From: an uncultured Alcanivoracaceae bacterium
GTDB lineage: Bacteria; Pseudomonadota; Gammaproteobacteria; Pseudomonadales; Alcanivoracaceae
Assembly (NCBI GenBank): GCA_937943665.1
Contig: CALEAR010000158.1
Span: 1-6,407 of the forward strand
DNA: 6,407 nucleotides
Direction of reading: 5' to 3'
Numbering within the stretch: position 1 is the stretch's first letter; each line of letters begins with the position of its first letter. This document shows positions 1 to 6,054 of this stretch, piece after piece. A program made the translations under genes and the position numbers. Below the pieces are notes generated by a model, which worked only from the letters and a program-made list of their open reading frames with translations, ran no database searches and had not been told where the DNA came from.

Positions 1-1170
1 GCGCGCATCTAGCAAGTGCCCCATGCCAATATTATAGGCGGCTAGGGCCATCCAAGTGCGATGAGGCTCTTCAATGGTTTCGGGAAGGCGATCCCGAAGA
101 TTGGCCAAATACCGCGCCCCAGCCTCAATGCTTTGTTCTGGATCCAAGCGGTTGTAAACCCCAAGTTCTTTGGCCGTGCTTTGAGTGAGCATCATGATGC
201 CGCGCACCCCGGTGGGGCTACGAGCGCTAGGGTCCCAGTGGGATTCTTGGTAAGCCTGGGCTGCAAGCAAGCGCCAATCTAGGTGATATTTAGCCGCAGC
301 GTCACGGAACAGGGCTTCATACTTGGGCAAGCGGCTGCTAATGCGCCGTACAAAGGTGGCAACATCCACATAATCGAAGTTTTCCACATGGGCAAAATAG
401 CGCGCTGCATAAAAGGTAATGCGGGCTTCATCGTTAGCATCTTCATACCATTCAAATAAGGCATCTTTTAGTTCTGTGGCGCCCTTGGGCAAAAGCCATA
501 CTAAATAATTTGGCGTATCGCTAAGGGGAAAGGCCTCGGTCAGTTCAGGGAAGTAACGGCGATTAATGGCGAAAATATTATCATCAGCCACAGTGCAATC
601 CACTTCTTCGCGCCATACCTTTTCTAAAATTTGTTCTGTGGTGAGATCCTCCGCCACGTTCCATCTGAGCTCAGGCTCTTGGTTGGCTTTTAGTTGTTCA
701 AGTAGCTCCACATAGCTTGATTCCCCCGTTACCAATAAAGACACCTCGGTGAGATCTTCTAAACGCTTAGGTTGGGGGCCGTTTCGGCGGCACACCACAT
801 AGGGTTGTACTTGGTAATAACGAGGGCCCACTTCAAAACGTTCGGAGCGGCTTTCAAGCTCTGTGAGCCCCGCCGCTGCTAAGTGGCCTTCACCTTGGGC
901 AAGGGCCTCTTGAATATCCTTGATGCTATCGTATTGCTTAAAGTGCACCTCCACACCTAAGTAGCGGGCGAAATCTTGCACCACATCGTGTTCGAACCCC
1001 ACTGGGTTTTCATCGCGGTCGATAAAATAGGTGGTGGGGGCGTTACGCGTGAGCACAACAAGACCTTCTTCCTCAATGTGGGACATATCAAATGGAATGG
1101 GGTCATCTTTGGCTGGCGAGCATGCGCTAAGCCACCCCAATACACCGAGCAATAACACTAATGCTCGCAT
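1..1170 (-). CDS. mltF: Membrane-bound lytic murein transglycosylase F (MltF), 3' end cut off by the window
   Basis: Reading from the ATG at 1170 gives an open frame of 390 codons that runs off the left edge; E. coli MltF is about 518 residues, so the C-terminus is missing. It cleaves the MurNAc-GlcNAc bond of peptidoglycan, forming 1,6-anhydro ends, from the inner face of the outer membrane. The N-terminus is a lipoprotein signal with lipobox L14-S-A-C17 and Ser at +2, which fits outer-membrane sorting. Residues about 35-262 match the solute-binding (SBP_bac_3) regulatory domain of MltF. From about 283 the goose-type lysozyme (SLT) domain begins: YQESHWD with catalytic Glu309, then GIMMLTQSTAKELGV, then the LAAYNIGMGHLLDAR motif near the edge. 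All seen motifs are intact. A strong Shine-Dalgarno (AAGGGG, 5 bases before ATG) fixes the start. The gene lies downstream of the MepM-like gene but a terminator separates them, so it probably has its own promoter. Identity is near certain. Confidence 0.95.
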   Translation of the reverse strand, partial: MRALVLLLGVLGWLSACSPAKDDPIPFDMSHIEEEGLVVLTRNAPTTYFIDRDENPVGFEHDVVQDFARYLGVEVHFKQYDSIKDIQEALAQGEGHLAAAGLTELESRSERFEVGPRYYQVQPYVVCRRNGPQPKRLEDLTEVSLLVTGESSYVELLEQLKANQEPELRWNVAEDLTTEQILEKVWREEVDCTVADDNIFAINRRYFPELTEAFPLSDTPNYLVWLLPKGATELKDALFEWYEDANDEARITFYAARYFAHVENFDYVDVATFVRRISSRLPKYEALFRDAAAKYHLDWRLLAAQAYQESHWDPSARSPTGVRGIMMLTQSTAKELGVYNRLDPEQSIEAGARYLANLRDRLPETIEEPHRTWMALAAYNIGMGHLLDAR

Positions 1171-1226
1171 ACCTTCCCCTTCTTTGTTGTTGGAATGAGT
1201 GGTGCCCACTAGGCTGCAATAAAGGG

Positions 1227-1232
1227 ATTCTA
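1227..1232 (-). promoter_or_regulatory. Candidate -10 box for mltF
   Basis: On the minus strand the hexamer TAGAAT matches TATAAT at five of six positions. It would start transcription near 1220 and give a leader of about 50 bases before the mltF ATG. No convincing -35 hexamer lies 16-18 bases upstream, so an activator or another promoter could be needed. A promoter somewhere in 1171-1270 is expected, because a terminator blocks read-through from the gene upstream. Confidence 0.3.
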
Positions 1233-1270
1233 GCGTAAAGTTTGGGATGAAGAGTTGCCCAGATCACGAA

Positions 1271-1297
1271 TTAAAAAAGCCACCCCTAGGGGTGGCT
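1271..1297 (-). terminator. Rho-independent terminator after the MepM-like gene
   Basis: A perfect 20-base palindrome at 1278-1297 (AGCCACCCCT paired with AGGGGTGGCT) folds into a GC-rich stem. On the minus strand it is followed directly by TTTTTTAA (1278-1271). It begins 13 bases after the TGA of the MepM-like gene, the classic position for an intrinsic terminator. The plus strand has no T-run on its other side, so it acts mainly in the minus direction. Confidence 0.9.
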
Positions 1298-1310
1298 CAT
1301 GGAATGGAGA

Positions 1311-2648
1311 TCAACCTTCGTTAGTTTGATGCTTACCCATCAGATCTTCAAGCATGGCCACGCGATCATTAAAGGCGGGTAAAGCTTTCTTATCAATGGA
1401 GCTCACCATGGGGATATCGGCGGTGAGCGGGTTCACTGGGCGATTATTCACATGCAGTTCAAAAAGCCGGTGCGGGCCCGTGCTGCGTCCCGTGTTGCCC
1501 GAAAGGGCGATACGCTGCCCACGGCTTACCCGTTGGCCACGTCTTACTAGGGCTTTGCTTAGGTGAAGATAGCGCGTTTTAAAGGTACTGCTATGTTCAA
1601 TTTCCACATAAATACCAGCGAAGGGGTGGTTGCGCACACGGGTTACCACGCCATCGCCCGTGGAAAGCACCGGTGTGCCAATGGGAGCAGCGAAATCCAC
1701 ACCGTTATGGGGGCTTACTCGGCCAGTAATGGGGTGCAAGCGGCGTGGGTTAAAGGGAGAACTCACACGGTATTGGCGCGCTGTGGGGTAGCGTAAAAAG
1801 GCGGGGGTGAGGCTTTCCCCTTTGTGGTTATAGAAGTGGCCATCTTCGTGTAAAAAGGCACTGATGGTTTTGCCGCGGCTGTGTAAGCGTACCCCTTCAA
1901 TGCGGGTGTTACCGGTGGGGGTATCGCCCACCATTTCTCGGCCCACTACCACTTCAAAACGATCCCCCGCATGAATATCACGGGCAAAGTTAATTTGCTC
2001 TTGGAAAATATGGCTAGCGCGCACAATGGCATCATCGCTAAGGCCTGCGCGCTTGGCGCTAACATAAAAGCTGCCCTCAATATGGCCTGCATACACGCTT
2101 TCAAGCCATTCGGTATCGAGCATAAACTCTTCAAAGGCAAAGTGCTTATCATCCACGCGTTGGTAAATAACCTTGTGGGCAGGGCTTTTTACCAAGGTCA
2201 TACTTTCAAGTTGTTGATCAAAATCGTGGGCGCTGAATTGAAACACCAGCTCTTGCCCAGGGCGTAGCACATCCAGAGCGAGTAGCTCTTCATCGCTGGC
2301 TAAAATGGCGCGCATGGTGGTGTTATCAATGCGAAACTGATCGAAAATAGTGCTCAGGGTATCGCCTTGCTCAATGGTGTAGTGGAAGGGAACAGGCTCC
2401 ACGGCCGCTAGGTTACTTTCTTCTTTAACCTCTGAAGAGGAGGCCTCTTCCACCTTGGCGAAAGGATCAGAGGTAGAAACCTTCTGCAAGTTGGCAAGCT
2501 CTTCAAGCACCATGGGGCGCTCAATGATGATATCGGGTTTTGAAGAGGGCCAAACGGAAAGAACCGCTAAGGAAATTACGCAAAAAAGAAGTATGCTTTT
2601 GTGTGGCTGGGGGAAAGATTGCCACTTGTTCGCGAGGCTTTGAGACAT
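1311..2648 (-). CDS. mepM: MepM-like M23 family murein DD-endopeptidase with altered zinc motif
   Basis: The 445-residue product resembles E. coli MepM (YebA, 440 residues) along its length. MepM cuts D-Ala-mDAP cross-links so that new glycan can be inserted. Visible parts: a short cytoplasmic N-terminus, one membrane anchor at about 17-34, an acidic low-complexity linker (about 60-85), a LysM/OapA-like domain (about 88-138, with YTIEQGDTLSTIF), the MepM middle domain (about 145-270) and an M23 peptidase domain (about 308-405). H314-N-G-V-D318 and H362 of YLHL are present. The usual HxH is not: the sequence reads GPH393-R-L395-FE where relatives have GPHLHFE. The position of the third zinc ligand is therefore Leu, and the protein may be inactive or regulatory. 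Start: the frame opens further to a TTG at 2660, but the ATG at 2648 has GGAT six bases upstream and is preferred. It has its own promoter region and its own terminator. Family membership is firm; activity is doubtful. Confidence 0.9.
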   Translation of the reverse strand: MSQSLANKWQSFPQPHKSILLFCVISLAVLSVWPSSKPDIIIERPMVLEELANLQKVSTSDPFAKVEEASSSEVKEESNLAAVEPVPFHYTIEQGDTLSTIFDQFRIDNTTMRAILASDEELLALDVLRPGQELVFQFSAHDFDQQLESMTLVKSPAHKVIYQRVDDKHFAFEEFMLDTEWLESVYAGHIEGSFYVSAKRAGLSDDAIVRASHIFQEQINFARDIHAGDRFEVVVGREMVGDTPTGNTRIEGVRLHSRGKTISAFLHEDGHFYNHKGESLTPAFLRYPTARQYRVSSPFNPRRLHPITGRVSPHNGVDFAAPIGTPVLSTGDGVVTRVRNHPFAGIYVEIEHSSTFKTRYLHLSKALVRRGQRVSRGQRIALSGNTGRSTGPHRLFELHVNNRPVNPLTADIPMVSSIDKKALPAFNDRVAMLEDLMGKHQTNEG

Positions 2649-2770
2649 GGGCTTATCCAAATGTTGTTTTGAGTTCGGCCGTTACTTGTAAAAAAAAGCA
2701 AGAAAAAATACGCCAAGCAACTCAATAATAAACTTAATGTTATTTATAACTTTGTAGCTAAATGCAATGA

Positions 2771-2798
2771 ATTATAAAGGGATAAGCCCTCAGCGCAA
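2771..2798 (-). promoter_or_regulatory. Probable sigma70 promoter of the MepM-like gene
   Basis: On the minus strand a perfect TATAAT (2776-2771) lies 16 bases after TTGCGC (2798-2793), which keeps the important TTG of the -35 consensus. Transcription would start near 2764 and give a leader of about 116 bases. That leader contains two U-rich tracts (U6 at 2708-2703 and U8 at 2697-2690) separated by CUUGC. No terminator hairpin precedes those tracts. Confidence 0.5.
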
Positions 2799-2817
2799 TA
2801 TGATTTCGCACAGAAAA

Positions 2818-2840
2818 TGTGATTTGTTACAAAAATCACA
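2818..2840. promoter_or_regulatory. TGTGA/TCACA palindrome, possible CRP-type operator
   Basis: The arms TGTGATTT (2818-2825) and AAATCACA (2833-2840) form a perfect 8-base inverted repeat around a 7-base centre. The two CRP-like half sites are 13 bases apart rather than the usual 6. However, the minus strand also reads TGTGA-N6-TAACA (2840-2825), which matches the TGTGA-N6-TCACA core at nine of ten positions. Its centre lies about 68 bases upstream of the predicted start of the MepM-like gene, near class I activator positions. This is a motif reading only, with no scoring behind it. Confidence 0.3.
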
Positions 2841-2870
2841 CAAATTAAATTAGGGCTTTTAATAAAAATA

Positions 2871-3455
2871 TTATAATTCAATGAATTGTGATGCACCGCT
2901 GGTGAGCTGTTGTAAAAGGTGTTGGCACGCTTGCACATGCTCCACGGGCACCGCAATGGTAAATAAGGCACCAAATTCATCAAAAGATTCATTTTCGATA
3001 ATGGTATTGAATTGCGCGAGGCGGGATTTTAAATGGTTAATTTCGCTGTAAGGGCAATGACCTTGCAAACGTTGGCGTGGAACGTACAGGGTTTTAGGGG
3101 CATCTTGTAAACATTGGTTCACGCCACTGCCATAGGCGCGGGCAAGCCCGCCAGTGCCTAGCTGAATCCCGCCGTACCAACGGGTACAAACGGCCAGCAC
3201 TCGATCAAACTGTTGGTTTTCAATGGCAGCAAGCATGGGGCGGCCTGCGGTGCCGCCGGGCTCGCCATCATCGCTAAAGCGGTATTCTTCACCAATCTTC
3301 CAAGCCCAGCAGTTATGGGTGGCGCTAGGGGTGGAAAGCTCTTCGATTTTTTGCATGGCCTCGGCAGGGGTTTGCACAGGCACCGCTTGCGTTAAAAAGC
3401 GACTTTTTTTGATGATCTCTTCGAAAGTAACATGGCCATCAAGCAAGTAAATCAT
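2871..3455 (-). CDS. yigZ: IMPACT family protein YigZ (UPF0029)
   Basis: The 194-residue protein has the Impact N-terminal fold (about 12-117) and a C-terminal DUF1949-like domain (about 135-192), in the order and near the length of E. coli YigZ (about 204). Signature stretches are FSDDGEPGGTAGRPML at 60-75 and YGGIQLGTGGLARAYG at 94-109. Bacterial members are cytosolic with no settled biochemical role; eukaryotic IMPACT acts on the Gcn2/Gcn1 translation-control pathway, which should not be carried over here. Start: an in-frame GTG lies 9 bases upstream at 3464, but it sits inside the sequence AAGGGTGAGG that serves as the ribosome site, so the ATG at 3455 is chosen. Only 39 bases separate it from the end of lysO and no terminator is visible there, so it is probably the last gene of the lysP-lysO-yigZ transcript. 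No terminator stem is seen after its stop. Confidence 0.93.
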   Translation of the reverse strand: MIYLLDGHVTFEEIIKKSRFLTQAVPVQTPAEAMQKIEELSTPSATHNCWAWKIGEEYRFSDDGEPGGTAGRPMLAAIENQQFDRVLAVCTRWYGGIQLGTGGLARAYGSGVNQCLQDAPKTLYVPRQRLQGHCPYSEINHLKSRLAQFNTIIENESFDEFGALFTIAVPVEHVQACQHLLQQLTSGASQFIEL

Positions 3456-3494
3456 AAACCTCACCCTTGTTTTCTTGGGCAGAGTGTACCTAAT

Positions 3495-4439
3495 TTACGC
3501 CCCCATTGCTGATAAGCCCATGAAAAAGGTCATGAGCAGGGGAGCTAATAAGGATAAAGTGAGCCCGCTTACTAAGGCAATGGGCACAAAATGTGCGGCA
3601 TAAGCACGCCGAATAAAGGGCAGGGTGGTGCTGGTGGCGGTGGCTGCTCCCACGCCAATACTGCTAATGGCGCTGCGTTGGCCTAATAAAAACACAGCAG
3701 CAATGGCAAAGAGCTCACGGAATAAATCGGTGATCACGGCCACACTACCGTAACCGGCGCCAAGGTGTTGATCTGCCAAGGCGCCCGATAAGCTAAACCA
3801 ACCAAAACCGCTGCTTAACGCTAAAGCGGTGGTGAGCGTTTCGCCCGTGAATACGCTAATTATGGCGCCAGTGGCTAAGGAAGAAAGCAGCACCAACACT
3901 GGGACAAGCAACACACGGTGTGCCAGCCATGCCCGTTGGAAATGAATGTTGGCTAGCTCCATGCCCACTAAAACAAGCAGCACATACAGCCAATACCGGA
4001 TTTGGAGGATATGTTCCCCAAGCCAAGTGTTATCTACCCCTAAACGATAGCAGTAAACACCCGCTAACACCCAAGCAAAGGCAATAACGCACTCTTTAAT
4101 GGGGCGAATAATGGCACGCCAGTGGCGTGGGGCCCTGTGGGTGTTGGGCGCCACAAAATGTTTACCCAAAGGCCACAGCACAATGAAAGCCGCCAAGCTA
4201 GTGCCGCCGCCGTATAAGAGCCCTTGCTTTAAGGTGTTGATGCCTTGGTGCAGGCTGCCAAGCACTTCGCCGGATTTCACGCCAATCACCCATAAGATGC
4301 CCCACACTAAGGGCACTAATGCATAGTTGGCCCAGCGTATAAGGAAAGCGGGTGCCACCTTGCCTACGGCAATGCCCAAAGCAAAAGTAAAAAACAGTGG
4401 CCATAGGGTAAAGGCCACGTGCAAAAACTCATTTAGCAT
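3495..4439 (-). CDS. lysO: LysO/YbjE-family lysine exporter (Lys_export, DUF340)
   Basis: This 314-residue polytopic inner-membrane protein resembles E. coli LysO (YbjE, 299 residues), which exports L-lysine and toxic analogues such as thialysine. The clearest match is the C-terminal half: SSGFGWFSLSGAL (about 209-221), DLFRELFAI (238-246, with acidic residues D238 and E242 in the membrane core region), then GAATATSTTLPFIRR (264-278) and FVPIALVSGLTLSLLAP. The N-terminal half is more diverged, so substrate is less certain than family. Its ATG overlaps the end of lysP by 11 bases, and the bases just before it (ACCCAAGACCCCC) hold no Shine-Dalgarno sequence. Translation therefore probably depends on ribosomes finishing lysP. 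Start choice is supported by the lack of any other ATG near the N-terminus. Together with lysP it forms an uptake/efflux pair for one amino acid. Confidence 0.85.
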   Translation of the reverse strand: MLNEFLHVAFTLWPLFFTFALGIAVGKVAPAFLIRWANYALVPLVWGILWVIGVKSGEVLGSLHQGINTLKQGLLYGGGTSLAAFIVLWPLGKHFVAPNTHRAPRHWRAIIRPIKECVIAFAWVLAGVYCYRLGVDNTWLGEHILQIRYWLYVLLVLVGMELANIHFQRAWLAHRVLLVPVLVLLSSLATGAIISVFTGETLTTALALSSGFGWFSLSGALADQHLGAGYGSVAVITDLFRELFAIAAVFLLGQRSAISSIGVGAATATSTTLPFIRRAYAAHFVPIALVSGLTLSLLAPLLMTFFMGLSAMGA

Positions 4440-5913
4440 GGGGGTCTTGGGTAAACTTCATGGCTTGTAGGGGGACAAAACGGGTTTTGTGTTTGAGGCG
4501 GTAACCTAACCACACGCCTAAGAATAATAACAAACCAATGTAAGTGAGTAAGAACTCACTCAGTACAAAATGGCCAGAAACAAAGCCATCGTAATATTGC
4601 CCTAGGGTAATAATTAAACACAGGGAGAAGGCGAATATGGGCCCATAGGGGAAAAAGGAAGAGCGGTAAGGCAAAGCTGCTAAATCAAGCCCTTGGGCCA
4701 CATATCCCTTGCGGAAACGATAGTGGCTCACCGCAATGCCTAGCCAAGCGATTAGCCCCGTCATGCCCGAGATGTTTAATAATAAAATGTAGACAGAGCT
4801 TTCCCCAAAAAACAGAGTAAAGAAGCATAAAGCCGCCACTAAGGTGGTGGCGTAGAGGGCATTGCGCGGTACCCCAGAGCGTGAAAGCTTGCCAAACCAG
4901 CGTGGGGCTTTGCCTTCACGGGCGAGGGCAAACAACATGCGGGTGGAGGCGTACATACCTGAACTGCCCGCACTGAGCACCGCCGTAAGGATCACCGCAT
5001 TCATCACAGCGGCGGCCATGGCTAACCCGGCGTTTTCGAATACCAAGGTGAAGGGGCTGACATTAATATCTCCCACATCATTACTTAACAGCTCAGGAGC
5101 GTTATAAGGAATAAGCACACTAATAATGAATATAGCGAAAATATAAAATAATAAAATACGCCAAAATACTTTACGCGCCGCACGGGGAATATGCTTAGCG
5201 GGGTTCTCAGATTCCCCCGCCGCAATACCAATTAACTCTGTGCCCTGAAACGAGAACCCCACATACATGGCTACCCCAATCATGGCAGGCAGGCCACCCA
5301 CAAAGGGCGCATCGCCCATGGTCCAGTTATCCCAGCCTTTGGTTTTTTCTAACCCCTCACCTGGGCTTAAAATGCCGAAGATCATTAAGGTTCCCGTGAT
5401 GATGAAGATCACCACTGTGGCCACTTTAATAAGGGAAAACCAGTACTCGGTTTCTCCAAATCCTTTTACCGAAACATAGTTGATGCCAAAAATGACGGCC
5501 AAAAAGAGCGCGCTCCAGATCCACCCCGGCACAGTGGGAAACCAATATCCCATTACCAATTGTGCCGCCACAAGATCCACCGCCACCGTAATGGCCCAGC
5601 TAAACCAAAAGTTCCACCCCAAGGCAAAGCCAAAGGCAGGATCCACATAGCGGGCTCCATAAGTGGCGAAGGAGCCCGATACGGGCAAGTAAGCCGCTAA
5701 CTCCCCGAGGCTTGTCATTAAGAAGTACACCATTAGGCCCACTAAGGCATAGGAAAGCAGGGCGCCACCGGGGCCGGCTTCGGCAATGGTGGCGCCAGAG
5801 GCCACAAATAACCCTGTGCCAATGGAGCCGCCAATGGCGATCATGGCTAGGTGCCGAGGTTTAAGATCTCGGCGTAATTGACGCTGCGTATCAGCGGAAG
5901 AGGTGCAAGACAT
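4429..5913 (-). CDS. lysP: Lysine-specific permease LysP (APC superfamily, AAT family)
   Basis: The 494-residue protein reads very close to E. coli LysP (489 residues) from end to end, with about 12 membrane segments. Shared stretches include RRDLKPRHLAMIAIGGSIG and GTGLFVASGAT near residues 14-42 (substrate-site loop of TM1), SLGELAAYLPVSGSFATYG (68-86), GFSFQGTELIGIAAGESE (219-236) and ISGMTGLIAWLGIAVSHYR (381-399). LysP imports L-lysine with protons across the inner membrane, and in E. coli it also restrains the acid-stress regulator CadC. The acidic pair in the loop NDVGD (D279, D282), in a region implicated in that interaction, is kept; no cadC is visible here. Start: the frame stays open to an ATG at 6018, which would add 35 residues absent from LysP; the ATG at 5913, with MSCTSSADTQ before the conserved region, gives the family length. 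Its ribosome site is weak. It is the first gene of the probable lysP-lysO-yigZ operon. Confidence 0.95.
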   Translation of the reverse strand: MSCTSSADTQRQLRRDLKPRHLAMIAIGGSIGTGLFVASGATIAEAGPGGALLSYALVGLMVYFLMTSLGELAAYLPVSGSFATYGARYVDPAFGFALGWNFWFSWAITVAVDLVAAQLVMGYWFPTVPGWIWSALFLAVIFGINYVSVKGFGETEYWFSLIKVATVVIFIITGTLMIFGILSPGEGLEKTKGWDNWTMGDAPFVGGLPAMIGVAMYVGFSFQGTELIGIAAGESENPAKHIPRAARKVFWRILLFYIFAIFIISVLIPYNAPELLSNDVGDINVSPFTLVFENAGLAMAAAVMNAVILTAVLSAGSSGMYASTRMLFALAREGKAPRWFGKLSRSGVPRNALYATTLVAALCFFTLFFGESSVYILLLNISGMTGLIAWLGIAVSHYRFRKGYVAQGLDLAALPYRSSFFPYGPIFAFSLCLIITLGQYYDGFVSGHFVLSEFLLTYIGLLLFLGVWLGYRLKHKTRFVPLQAMKFTQDPHAK

Positions 5914-5946
5914 GGCAAACCATTTTAGCGATATGAAAAAAGCCGT

Positions 5947-5976
5947 ATTGTGCTGTCTTACGGTAATAAATGTAAG
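5947..5976 (-). promoter_or_regulatory. Candidate promoter of the lysP operon
   Basis: On the minus strand CTTACA (5976-5971, four of six to TTGACA) is followed after 18 bases by CACAAT (5952-5947, four of six to TATAAT). The start would fall near 5940, giving a leader of about 26 bases. A small inverted repeat, TTAC-G-GTAA (5959-5967 region), lies in the spacer and could be an operator half. The leader is too short for a lysine (L-box) riboswitch, so control by a protein repressor or activator is more likely. Motif reading only. Confidence 0.3.
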
Positions 5977-5992
5977 GGGGTGAGAGGGCTTA

Positions 5993-6021
5993 TTGACACA
6001 TAAGGCCTCATGAAGCACAGT
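5993..6021 (+). promoter_or_regulatory. Candidate promoter of the divergent transporter gene
   Basis: A perfect TTGACA -35 box (5993-5998) is followed after 17 bases by CACAGT (6016-6021), a poor -10 with three of six matches. The start would be near 6028, giving a leader of about 27 bases. The -35 box sits within an imperfect inverted repeat (GGCTTAT at 5987-5993, ATAAGGCC at 6000-6007), a possible operator. A weak -10 beside a perfect -35 often means activator dependence, but this could also be chance. Confidence 0.35.
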
Positions 6022-6054
6022 GCGCCGGGTGAAAAGTAAAATGGGGATCTAGCC

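Noticed and set aside
61..282. Open frames on the plus strand over mltF, the MepM-like gene, yigZ, lysO and lysP (for example 61-282, 1971-2267, 4862-5107).
   Set aside because: They lie opposite genes with clear homology, and their products resemble no family I recognise.
2649..2660. TTG start at 2660 for the MepM-like gene.
   Set aside because: It adds only four residues, and it lies within the GGATAAG stretch that serves as the ribosome site for the ATG at 2648.
2653..2661. DnaA-box-like sequence TTATCCAAA.
   Set aside because: It is a single imperfect copy in a leader, with no cluster and no other origin features.
2744..2992. An 82-residue minus-strand frame spanning the end of yigZ and the intergenic region.
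   Set aside because: It starts within yigZ in another frame, has no ribosome site noted, and runs through the AT-rich regulatory region.
5914..6018. N-terminal extension of lysP by 35 residues to the ATG at 6018.
   Set aside because: The extra residues are absent from LysP proteins and would cover the likely promoter; the ATG at 5913 gives the family length.
5914..6054. Lysine (L-box) riboswitch upstream of lysP.
   Set aside because: The whole intergenic region is 141 bases, shorter than an L-box with its expression platform, and no L-box helices are recognised.
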